This document shows positions 9,604-16,523 of a DNA stretch of 18,993 nucleotides, one piece after another (the stretch's first letter is position 1; each line of letters starts with the position of its first letter). Under the pieces are notes generated by a model. It was not told where the DNA came from. It ran no database searches and worked only from the letters and a program-made list of their open reading frames with translations. A program made the position numbers and the translations under genes. This stretch comes from CAZBDU01 sp964490725 (lineage in GTDB: Bacteria > Spirochaetota > Spirochaetia > SZUA-6 > DRHE01), in contig CAZBDU010000105.1 of NCBI GenBank assembly GCA_964490725.1, forward strand, positions 1 to 18,993, read 5' to 3'.

Positions 9604-9621
9604 CACCACACAGGCTATAGT
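9592..9621 (+). promoter_or_regulatory. Promoter of the sugar ABC transporter genes
   Basis: TTGATC -35 (9592-9597), an 18-base spacer and TATAGT -10 (9616-9621) predict a start near 9628 and a leader of about 26 bases. An A-rich stretch at about 9559-9588, including nine consecutive A at 9569-9577, lies directly upstream and could act as an UP element. It stands out in this GC-rich DNA. Confidence 0.7.
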
Positions 9622-9653
9622 GTCTTTCGCACACAAACCTCCAGGGGGCCGCG

Positions 9654-10754
9654 GTGCATTCGGGGCTGCAGCGCTGGAAATTTGGACTCAGGGTTCTTCT
9701 GCCATGGACGGGCGTGGCAGCTCTGGCCGCCGCCGCCATTCTGCTTGCGCCCTTGTCCGCGGCCCGCCGGCTCTCTCTGGGGGCGTTCCTGTTCCTGCTT
9801 CTGTTCACGATCGTCCTTTCCAGGACCCCGGACCGCATCTTCCCATACGCCCTGGCGATCCCCAGCCTGGTGATCCTGATCGGGATCACCCTCGTTCCGA
9901 TTGGCTTTCTGCTTTGGGTGAGCATCCACACGGTGACGCTGCTGAACTTCCGCAAGCAGTGGCCGTTCGCAGGACTGGAGAACTACCGGTTCCTGCTGGT
10001 GGACGATCCCCTGTTCCTCCCTGCCTTGATCCGCAGCCTGGAGCTGCTCTTCCTGGGGCTGCTCTTTCAGCTCATCCTGGGATTCGCTCTTGCACTGCTG
10101 CTCAACCGCGGGTTCCGGTTTCGCAGCACGGTGAGCACGATCCTGCTGCTGCCGGTGATGACCAACTCCATCGTGGTGGGCATGCTGTGGAAATACATGC
10201 TCAACTACTACAACGGCTTCATCAATCTGGTCCTGCTCAAGCTCGGGCTCTCTCCCCAGCCGTGGCTCACCAACCAGGGGCTGCCCCTCCTGCGGGACCT
10301 TCCGCTTGTTGGGGAGTGGCTCGCCCGGCATCTCAACGTCAACTACGCTTTCTTCTCCATCATTTTCACCAACACCTGGCAGTGGACGCCCATGGTCTTC
10401 CTGCTTCTATCCGCCGGCCTTGCCGCCCTGCCACAGGAGCCTTTCGAAGCCGCGCGAGTCGACGGCGCCAGCGCCTGGCAGATGTTCCGTTACGTGACCC
10501 TGCCCATGTTGAAGCCGGTAGTCAAGGTGGTTCTGCTCATTCGAGGGATCGACATCATGAAGACCTTCGGCGTGATCTGGGCTCTCTTCGGGAATGCCCC
10601 CATCACGACCACGTTGAACATTCATATCCATACGGTCGGCCTGGCCACGCACAACTACGGACGCAGCTCGGCTCTGTCACTCATCGTGGCGGCAATCACT
10701 CTCGGGCTCTACTTCCTCTTTCAGAGGTTCTTCCCGGAAGGAGAAGGTCCGTGA
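9654..10754 (+). CDS. Carbohydrate ABC transporter permease, MalF/UgpA-like (CUT1 family)
   Basis: A 366-residue inner-membrane permease subunit. Two hydrophobic segments at the N-terminus (about 12-33 and 41-57) precede the usual six-helix core, a MalF/UgpA-like arrangement. The cytoplasmic EAA loop that contacts the ATPase is seen as EAARVDGAS ending in TLP at about residues 265-284. The start is a GTG with AGGGGG six to seven bases upstream. It is the first gene after the regulated promoter at 9592-9621, and its stop overlaps the next permease in GTGA. Family and module suggest import of a sugar, polyol or sugar derivative; the substrate cannot be named. Confidence 0.92.
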   Translation: MHSGLQRWKFGLRVLLPWTGVAALAAAAILLAPLSAARRLSLGAFLFLLLFTIVLSRTPDRIFPYALAIPSLVILIGITLVPIGFLLWVSIHTVTLLNFRKQWPFAGLENYRFLLVDDPLFLPALIRSLELLFLGLLFQLILGFALALLLNRGFRFRSTVSTILLLPVMTNSIVVGMLWKYMLNYYNGFINLVLLKLGLSPQPWLTNQGLPLLRDLPLVGEWLARHLNVNYAFFSIIFTNTWQWTPMVFLLLSAGLAALPQEPFEAARVDGASAWQMFRYVTLPMLKPVVKVVLLIRGIDIMKTFGVIWALFGNAPITTTLNIHIHTVGLATHNYGRSSALSLIVAAITLGLYFLFQRFFPEGEGP

Positions 10755-11581
10755 GCTCCGGCATCGCCGGGAGGCTGAAGGCCCTGTCCTTCGGCGTTGT
10801 GGTGGTCCTGCTGCTTCTGGTCTGGGCCTTTCCATTCTTGTGGATGACAATGGGCTCGCTCAAGCCCACTCAGCTCATCATTTCGACCAGGCTCGAGCTG
10901 CTGTACAGGCCCACTCTGGAGCACTACCGGTTCATCTTCCTCAAGCAGCCATTCCTGGGCTTCACCTTGAACAGCGTGGTGGTGGCCATTTCGGTGACGG
11001 CCCTGACGGTGTTCTGTGGCAGCCTGGCCGCCTACAGCATCAGCCGCTTCAACTTCGGTGGCGCCCCGTTCCGGCTGTGGATCATCTTCACCCGGATGCT
11101 TCCCTCGCCGGTGCTGCTGATCCCTCTGTTCATGATCTTCAGAACGATGGATCTGCTGAACACCCTGGCGGCGCTGGTGATTGCTGACACCACCTTTCTC
11201 CTCTCCTTTGTGATATGGACCATGCGCAGCTTCTTCGACGAGGTGCCGCGGTCGCTCGAAGAGTCGGCGGTGATCGACGGGTGTACCCGTTTTCAGGCTC
11301 TCGCGCGAGTAGTGCTTCCGCTGTCGAGCCCAGGTTTGGTCACGGCCTCGATCCTGACCTTCGTGTTCGCCTGGAACGAGTACCTCTTTGCGCTGGTGTT
11401 TGCGACGGCCACTCGCGTCAAGACTCTTCCGGTGGCTGCCGGGGATTTCGTCACCGGCTACGCAATCAACTGGGGACCGGTGTTCGCCTCAGGGACTCTG
11501 ATCGTGATCCCCGTGTTCTTTATGGCGGTCTTTCTTCAGCGCTATATCATCCGTGGCCTGACACTGGGGGCCTTTCGATGA
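10751..11581 (+). CDS. Carbohydrate ABC transporter permease, MalG/UgpE-like (CUT1 family)
   Basis: A 276-residue second permease subunit with six predicted helices, starting VSSGIAGRLKALSFGVVVV. The EAA loop is seen as LEESAVIDGC ending in VVLP at about residues 169-190. The C-terminal end, FLQRYIIRGLTLGAFR, is close to the usual QRYFVRGLTAGAVK-type ending of this family. The GTG at 10751 overlaps the upstream stop by four bases and has AAGGAG seven bases before it, so translation is coupled. A longer in-frame reading extends far upstream but only within the first permease gene and has no merit. It pairs with the preceding permease to form the membrane channel. Confidence 0.93.
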   Translation: MSSGIAGRLKALSFGVVVVLLLLVWAFPFLWMTMGSLKPTQLIISTRLELLYRPTLEHYRFIFLKQPFLGFTLNSVVVAISVTALTVFCGSLAAYSISRFNFGGAPFRLWIIFTRMLPSPVLLIPLFMIFRTMDLLNTLAALVIADTTFLLSFVIWTMRSFFDEVPRSLEESAVIDGCTRFQALARVVLPLSSPGLVTASILTFVFAWNEYLFALVFATATRVKTLPVAAGDFVTGYAINWGPVFASGTLIVIPVFFMAVFLQRYIIRGLTLGAFR

Positions 11582-11631
11582 GGCTTCTCCCAGGGCCCTT
11601 GGTCCCGGACAAATCTGTGAGGAGGTGTTGT

Positions 11632-12924
11632 ATGAATCGCAGGACAGGAGTTCTGGTGCTTCTGGCCGTCCTTTCTGCTGCCTTCGGCTTCGCCCTCTGG
11701 GCGGGAGGACAGCAGGAACCCGCGGCCGCAACGCTGCAGAAAGCGGTGGTGTTCGTCCGCACCGGTGTGGAGGCGGACGCGATCCGCGCAGTTGCTCAGA
11801 GTTACACGGCCAAGACGGGAAACCCCGTGGAGATCATGGAGGCGGGCCGAAGCGGCTTCTACGCCACGGTCCACACGCAGCTCATCGGCGGCACTGACGA
11901 GTTCGATCTCGCCCAGGCCAACGACGTGGACGTGACCGTTCTGGCCGCCTCAGGAGCCATCGCGCCGATCGAGCCCTACATCTACGACAAGAACCTCACC
12001 GACCTGGAGGACTACGACCTGGATGACCTGGCCTTCCTGTACCGCTACGAGGGAAAGATCTACGCGCTACCCTTCGACGTGAGCACCCATTTCCTCTACT
12101 ACCGCTCCGACCTCATCTCTACTCCGCCCCAGACCTGGGAGGAGTACCTGGAGACGGCCCGGAAATGGACGCGTTCCCGCAATCCGAGCTCGCCCACACA
12201 GTTCGGCGCAGCGCTGACGGCTCTGGCCGGCTCCGAGCAGCCCAAGGTCTTCTACTCGGTGATGTGGTCGTACGGCGGCTGGATCGTCGACGATCGGTGC
12301 GGGGTCGGTGTGGACAGCCCCGGAGCCCTCGAGGCCGCGCGGTTCTACGAGACACTCAGGGATGAGAGGCTGTGGGCCCCGGACATATACTCCTGGGGTT
12401 TTTCCAACGTCCTGGATGCCCTCAAGACCGGGGTGGTCCCCATGGCGGGCCCATACTGGAACGCCGCCTATCCGATGATCAAGACAAGCGACAGCCCGTT
12501 CAAGGACAGCATCCGCATCACCCTGGTGCCGGGAGTCAAGAAGCCCGACGGGACGATCTATCGCACGCCTTTTCAGCAGGGTAAGGTCCTCCTCCTCAAC
12601 GCCAACTCCAAGCGAAAGGAAGCGGCGTGGATGTTCCTCCAGTATCTCACCGGCAAGGAAGGGATGCGCACCATGGTGAAGGCCGGCGGAACACCGTCCA
12701 GGATCTCGGTGCTGAACGACCCCACGCTGCCGCTTCCGGAGTACTACGAGATGATGGCGGCCTCACTGAAGATCGCCAGAGGGGATCCGGGGCCAGTGTT
12801 CTATCCGGAGCAGCACGAAACCATGAACCAGGCTCTCTCGGCCATCGTCACAGGGACCGGCAAGGCCGACGCGGCGCTCAAGCAAGCGGCGGAGACGATC
12901 CGCAGCCTCTGCCGGAAGCACTAG
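11632..12924 (+). CDS. Extracellular solute-binding protein of the sugar ABC transporter (family 1)
   Basis: A 430-residue exported protein that captures the substrate and delivers it to the permeases. The signal peptide is MNRRTG plus a hydrophobic core ending ALWAGGQQEP. There is no lipobox cysteine, and the AGGQQEP end resembles spirochaete binding proteins cut by signal peptidase I. The body fits solute-binding family 1: FDLAQANDVDVTVLAASGAI, a hinge-like YALPFDVSTHFLYYR, TWEEYLETARKW, and a C-terminal AAWMFLQYLTGKEGM. The ATG is preceded by an excellent AGGAGGTG (11620-11627). The gene comes after the permeases, the reverse of the common order, and I see no separate promoter in the 50-base gap. 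No ATP-binding subunit lies nearby, so a shared MsmK/UgpC-type ATPase elsewhere is likely. Confidence 0.93.
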   Translation: MNRRTGVLVLLAVLSAAFGFALWAGGQQEPAAATLQKAVVFVRTGVEADAIRAVAQSYTAKTGNPVEIMEAGRSGFYATVHTQLIGGTDEFDLAQANDVDVTVLAASGAIAPIEPYIYDKNLTDLEDYDLDDLAFLYRYEGKIYALPFDVSTHFLYYRSDLISTPPQTWEEYLETARKWTRSRNPSSPTQFGAALTALAGSEQPKVFYSVMWSYGGWIVDDRCGVGVDSPGALEAARFYETLRDERLWAPDIYSWGFSNVLDALKTGVVPMAGPYWNAAYPMIKTSDSPFKDSIRITLVPGVKKPDGTIYRTPFQQGKVLLLNANSKRKEAAWMFLQYLTGKEGMRTMVKAGGTPSRISVLNDPTLPLPEYYEMMAASLKIARGDPGPVFYPEQHETMNQALSAIVTGTGKADAALKQAAETIRSLCRKH

Positions 12925-12939
12925 GTCCGAAACGCTGAA

Positions 12940-12966
12940 GCCCCGGGCGGACCGTCCACCCGGGGC
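12940..12966 (+). terminator. Strong GC stem-loop after the binding-protein gene (possible terminator or mRNA-stabilising hairpin)
   Basis: GCCCCGGG (12940-12947) pairs perfectly with CCCGGGGC (12959-12966), and the loop region contains GGAC and GTCC that can extend the stem past one mismatch. The following bases are not a U-run, so it is not a classical intrinsic terminator. It sits 15 bases after the binding-protein stop and 20 bases before the HAD start, so it could protect the transporter message from 3' decay, act with Rho, or dampen expression of the phosphatase gene. Confidence 0.55.
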
Positions 12967-12986
12967 GGCTGCTCTTGGCGCCGGTC

Positions 12987-13676
12987 ATGGAGAATCCGCG
13001 CCCCGCCGTCCTGCTTCTCTTCGACGTGGACGGAACTCTGATCGGAGGAAGCCGCGCGGGCCAGGTGGCCTACGCCGAGGCGATTCGGCACTGCTTCGGC
13101 GTGGAGGTCGACCCGGACGAACGGTTCACCGCAGGCAGAACCGATCTGTCCATCATGCAGGAGCTGCTTGCGCGGAAGGGAGTCAGCACGAACAGAATGG
13201 CTCTCGATCGGCTCGCCTGGGCCTACATGGCCAGTCTGGAGCAGACGGTGCTGCGCGACCCGGGAGCTGTGCTCCCAGGGGTCCGGACCCTGTTGGATGG
13301 GTTGTCGCGCCGGGGAGAGATCTTCCTCGGGCTGGGCACCGGCAATCTGGAAGGCGCCGCCAGGATCAAGCTGCGCTTCCACGGGCTCGAGAGCTACTTC
13401 TCCACGGGCGGGTTCGGCAGTGACTCCGTGGAGAGGAGCGATCTGATCGCCGCTGGCATTCGCAAGGCCGAAGAGCGTCACGGCGCGGTTTTCGATCGGA
13501 TAGCGGTGATTGGTGACACCCCCTTCGACGTGGAGGCCGCCAGAGCCAACGGGGCGCTGAGCATCGCCGTGGCCACCGGCCTGTACAGCCAGGCCGCTCT
13601 GCAGAAGACGGGGGCCACGGCGGTGCTCTCCGATCTGAGGGACGGAGACCTGTTTCTGAAGGCTCTCAAGGGGTGA
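12987..13676 (+). CDS. HAD-superfamily hydrolase, phosphoglycolate phosphatase-like
   Basis: A 229-residue cytoplasmic phosphatase-type protein. Motif I is FDVDGTL with the nucleophile and acid at D13 and D15. Motif II is GLGTGN. Motif IV is VIGDTPFDVEAARANG, with the two acidic residues that hold magnesium. A small helical cap lies between motifs I and II. The usual motif III lysine is not obvious; an arginine in VERSDLIAAGI occupies the region, as in some relatives. The ATG at 12987 is chosen because the sequence before the first beta strand then has the usual length; a TTG at 12975 is possible, and no strong Shine-Dalgarno is seen. It follows the transporter genes on the same strand, so it may dephosphorylate a metabolite of the imported sugar. 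Its 3' end overlaps the convergent EF-G gene by 11 bases. Confidence 0.85.
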   Translation: MENPRPAVLLLFDVDGTLIGGSRAGQVAYAEAIRHCFGVEVDPDERFTAGRTDLSIMQELLARKGVSTNRMALDRLAWAYMASLEQTVLRDPGAVLPGVRTLLDGLSRRGEIFLGLGTGNLEGAARIKLRFHGLESYFSTGGFGSDSVERSDLIAAGIRKAEERHGAVFDRIAVIGDTPFDVEAARANGALSIAVATGLYSQAALQKTGATAVLSDLRDGDLFLKALKG

Positions 13677-15723
13677 AATCCGTCCGCGGAGCGAAGTGGC
13701 TGAACTCCATCGTGAAGGTGGCCCGCCCCTGGGTGGCGCTGCGCAGGGAGGTGGAGTAGCCGAACATGCTGGCCAGTGGCACGTGGGCGTGCACGATTTC
13801 CGCGCCCGCCTTGCTCTCCACCGCGGTGATCTCGCCCTTGCGGGCGGTGAGGTTTCCCAGCACCTCGCCGAGAAACTCCTTGGGCACAAGGACGTCCACT
13901 TTCATGACGGGCTCCAGCAGCACCGGCGAGGCCTTTTGGCAGGCCCCGTCCAGACCCATGGCGGCCGCGGCTTCAAAGGCCATCGGCGTGGCGGAGGCCT
14001 CGTTGTAGCCTGCCTCCACCAGGCGGACGCCCACGTCGATCATCGGGTAGCCGTAGGAGACCCCCGCGGCGAAGGCGCCGGTCACCCCTCTGCGCACCGC
14101 CTCCTGCAGCGCCGGCGGCAGCACCTCCAGGGCCAGGCGGCTGTCGAAACGGTTGCCGCTGCCCCGCGGGAGGGGCTCCACCTCCAGGGTGATGTCGGCG
14201 GTGTTGTCCTTGCCGGCCAGCACGCGGTGGTACTTCTCACGGTGCCGGGCCCGCCCCGTGACCGACTCTCGGTAGGTGACCTGCGGCCGGCCCACCTTGG
14301 CATCCACCCGGAAGTCCTCCACCAACCTCCTGACGAGCACGTCCAGGTGCAGCTCCCCCATCCCGGAGATCACCAGCTGGCCGGTCTCCTCGTTCTCCCG
14401 GACCGTGAAGGTGGGGTCTTCCTTCTCCAGCTGGTGCAGCGCCTTCTGCAGCTTCTCCCGCTCGGAGAGGGTGCGGGGCTCGATGGCCACGTGGATCACC
14501 GGCACGGGGAAGCTCATCCGCTCCAGGATGATCGGCAGGTGATCCGAGCCGATGGTGTCGCCGGTCTGGGCGAGCTTGAACCCCACGACCACCGCGACGT
14601 CCCCGGCGCTCACCGCCTCCATCTGCTCGGAGCGGTTGGCATGCATGCGCAGGAGGCGGTGGATGCGCTCCCGCTTGTTCTTGTCCACATTGTAGACCGC
14701 CGAGCCCGCCCGCAGGGAGCCGGAGTAGACCCTCACGAAGCTCAAAGGGCCGGCCTCACGGTCGAACTGTATCTTGTACACCAGCGCCAGCGGCGGGCCG
14801 TTCGGGTCGCAGGGGACCGATATCGGCTTCTCCTTGCGTGCGTGGACCCCCACCGGCGGCGGCACCTCGTCGGGGGCGGGAAGGAAATCCACGATCGCGT
14901 CCAGCAGAGGCTGGACCCCCAGGTTGCGCAGCGAGGCGCCGCAGAGAACCGGCACGAAGGCCCGCTCCAACGTACCCTGGCGGATGGCCAGGCGCACCAG
15001 ATCCGCAGGGATGTCGCTTCCCTCCAGGTACAGCCCGGTGATGCGGTCCGAGAGCTCCTGGTTGGAGACGCTGGCCAGCTGGTCGATCATCTTCTGGCGC
15101 CAGGAGCGGGCCTCGCCCGCCATGGCCTCCGACAGCTCGCTCACCACGATGCTGGCGCCCCAGTCGGTCTGGTTCCAGCGCAGCTCCTTCATGGCCAGCA
15201 GATCCACCGCTCCCTCGAAGCTCGACTCCGCGCCGATGGGGAGCTGGAGGACCAGGGGCGCCGCCCCGAGCTTGTCCTTCATCTCCTGGATGACGCCGGG
15301 GAAATCCGCCCCGATGCGGTCCATCTTGTTGATGTAGGCGATGCGGGGGACCCTGTAGCGATCCGCCTGGTGCCAGACGGTCTCCGACTGCGGCTCCACT
15401 CCCCCTACGGCCGCGAAGATCACCACCGCCCCGTCGAGCACCCGGATGGAGCGCTCCACCTCCGCAGTGAAGTCCACGTGTCCGGGGGTGTCGACGATGT
15501 TGATCTGATGCTCCTTCCAGAAGCAGGTGGTCACCGCCGCGGTGATGGTGATGCCCCGCTCCTGCTCCTGGCTCATCCAGTCCATGGTGGCCTCACCGTC
15601 GTCCACCTCGCCGATGCGATGGCTCTTGCCCGAGTAGAAGAGAATCCGTTCGGTGGTGGTGGTCTTGCCGGCATCGATGTGGGCGATAATGCCGATGTTG
15701 CGTATCCGTTTCAGATCGGCCAT
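13666..15723 (-). CDS. fusA: Translation elongation factor G (canonical GTPase motifs)
   Basis: A 685-residue ribosomal translocase. The GTPase motifs are all canonical: AHIDAGKT (14-21), ERGITI (55-60), DTPGHVDF with catalytic H82, NKMD, and a CGAS-type G5 loop. Domains II to V follow in order, with domain IV around TLEVEPLPRGSGNRFD and domain V around SPVLLEPVMKVDVLVPKEFLGEV. The ATG has GGAG nine bases upstream. The gene stands alone with its own promoter, without rpsL, rpsG or tuf beside it, unlike a str-operon fusA. In spirochaetes this leaves open whether it is EF-G I or one of the spd-type EF-Gs, which split translocation and recycling. Its 3' end overlaps the convergent HAD gene. Confidence 0.93.
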   Translation of the reverse strand: MADLKRIRNIGIIAHIDAGKTTTTERILFYSGKSHRIGEVDDGEATMDWMSQEQERGITITAAVTTCFWKEHQINIVDTPGHVDFTAEVERSIRVLDGAVVIFAAVGGVEPQSETVWHQADRYRVPRIAYINKMDRIGADFPGVIQEMKDKLGAAPLVLQLPIGAESSFEGAVDLLAMKELRWNQTDWGASIVVSELSEAMAGEARSWRQKMIDQLASVSNQELSDRITGLYLEGSDIPADLVRLAIRQGTLERAFVPVLCGASLRNLGVQPLLDAIVDFLPAPDEVPPPVGVHARKEKPISVPCDPNGPPLALVYKIQFDREAGPLSFVRVYSGSLRAGSAVYNVDKNKRERIHRLLRMHANRSEQMEAVSAGDVAVVVGFKLAQTGDTIGSDHLPIILERMSFPVPVIHVAIEPRTLSEREKLQKALHQLEKEDPTFTVRENEETGQLVISGMGELHLDVLVRRLVEDFRVDAKVGRPQVTYRESVTGRARHREKYHRVLAGKDNTADITLEVEPLPRGSGNRFDSRLALEVLPPALQEAVRRGVTGAFAAGVSYGYPMIDVGVRLVEAGYNEASATPMAFEAAAAMGLDGACQKASPVLLEPVMKVDVLVPKEFLGEVLGNLTARKGEITAVESKAGAEIVHAHVPLASMFGYSTSLRSATQGRATFTMEFSHFAPRTDFTP

Positions 15724-15744
15724 GGGTGGAATCTCCAGTCAGCC

Positions 15745-15774
15745 TGTACGTGGTGCGGTTTCACTATATATAAT
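15745..15774 (+). promoter_or_regulatory. Candidate promoter of the CAP-domain protein gene
   Basis: A perfect TATAAT -10 (15769-15774) lies 14 bases before the ATG at 15789. The best -35 at an 18-base distance is TGTACG (15745-15750), only three matches. The leader would be about eight bases with no Shine-Dalgarno. The -10 abuts the opposing -10 of fusA at 15763-15768. Confidence 0.5.
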
Positions 15775-15795
15775 CAATTCCCGGTGCAATGAAAA
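15763..15795 (-). promoter_or_regulatory. Candidate promoter region of fusA
   Basis: On the minus strand a TATAGT (15768-15763) sits within an alternating TATATATA run. Two pairings are possible: TTGCAC with a short 15-base spacer to TATAGT, or TTTTCA (15795-15790) with 17 bases to TATATA. The leader before the fusA ATG is about 35 bases. The -35 region overlaps the first codons of the divergent CAP gene. Confidence 0.5.
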
Positions 15796-16523
15796 GCTCG
15801 CTGTCCCTCCTGGTGCTCCTGGCCGGCCTGGCTCCCCTCTGGGCCCAGTCCTCCCCCTCCCTGGCCGCGGCCGCCTTCCTCTCGGAGTGGGTGAACGCGG
15901 CCCGGCTGCGGGAAGGGCTGACGGTGTTGGAGACCTCGCCGGTGCTGGCGCGCACCGCCCGGGAGTACGCGCGCGAGCTGGCCGCCGCGGGCCGGCTCAG
16001 CCACCGCGACAGCCGCGGGGGCAGCGCCCTGGAGCGCCAGCGCGACCGGGGAGGGGCGGCGCTCAGGGTGGGGGAAGTGCTGGGCGCCGGTCCCGATCCC
16101 GCCCGCGTGGCCAGGGCCTGGCTGGACAGCGGGCGGCATCGGGCCGTCCTGCTGGATCCCGGCTGGACGCACCTGGGCGTCGGCACGGCCCCAGCCGGCG
16201 GCGGGCAACGGGTGTGGGTGGTGCTGGCCGCCGTGCTGGCGGTGAAGGACCTGGCGGTGCGGCCGGCAGAGGGGGGGTACCTGCTGTCCGGGAGCTTCGT
16301 GTCCCAGGCGGCGGTGGAGCCGGTGCTGCTGTCGGGGCTCGATCCGGTGGAGCCCCGCCGCTTCGAGCCAGCCGGCCGGAGCTTTCTGTACCTCCTGCCG
16401 GCGGGCCACCTGGAGCGCTACCACCGGCTGGGCTACCGGGACCGGGAGGGACGCCTGCACATGGCGGGGAGCTTCTTTCCCGACCGGCTGCTCACATCTT
16501 CTGGAGAAAAGGCACCTCGATGA
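15789..16523 (+). CDS. Secreted CAP/SCP-domain protein (YkwD-like)
   Basis: A 244-residue exported protein. A signal peptide (MKSSLSLLVLLAGLAPLWA) is probably cut before QS at residue 20. The CAP domain covers about residues 28-145: FLSEWVNAARLREGL, then SHRDSRGG with H72, VGEVLGAG with E96, SGRHRAVLLDPGWTHLGVG with H117 and H128. These match the conserved His/Glu cluster of bacterial CAP proteins, where GEN is here GEV. The remaining 100 residues (GYLLSGSFVSQAAVEPVLL onward) are not recognised and look like a second extracellular beta domain. Bacterial CAP proteins have mostly unknown functions. The ATG has no Shine-Dalgarno, but the signal peptide fixes it. The 3' end overlaps the convergent argS by 32 bases. 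Confidence 0.82.
   Translation: MKSSLSLLVLLAGLAPLWAQSSPSLAAAAFLSEWVNAARLREGLTVLETSPVLARTAREYARELAAAGRLSHRDSRGGSALERQRDRGGAALRVGEVLGAGPDPARVARAWLDSGRHRAVLLDPGWTHLGVGTAPAGGGQRVWVVLAAVLAVKDLAVRPAEGGYLLSGSFVSQAAVEPVLLSGLDPVEPRRFEPAGRSFLYLLPAGHLERYHRLGYRDREGRLHMAGSFFPDRLLTSSGEKAPR

Noticed and set aside
9620..10750. N-terminal extension of the second permease through the first permease gene
   Set aside because: The region encodes the first permease in another frame with clear helices and an EAA loop. The second permease has its own GTG and ribosome-binding site at 10751.
11582..11631. A possible hairpin (GGGCCC...GGTCCC) between the second permease and the binding-protein gene
   Set aside because: The pairing contains a mismatch, the loop is tiny and no U-run follows. 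I cannot support a terminator or attenuator there.
13696..15792. A 698-codon plus-strand open frame opposite fusA
   Set aside because: It is the mirror of canonical EF-G, with a biased composition and no recognisable fold. The same effect is seen opposite secA.
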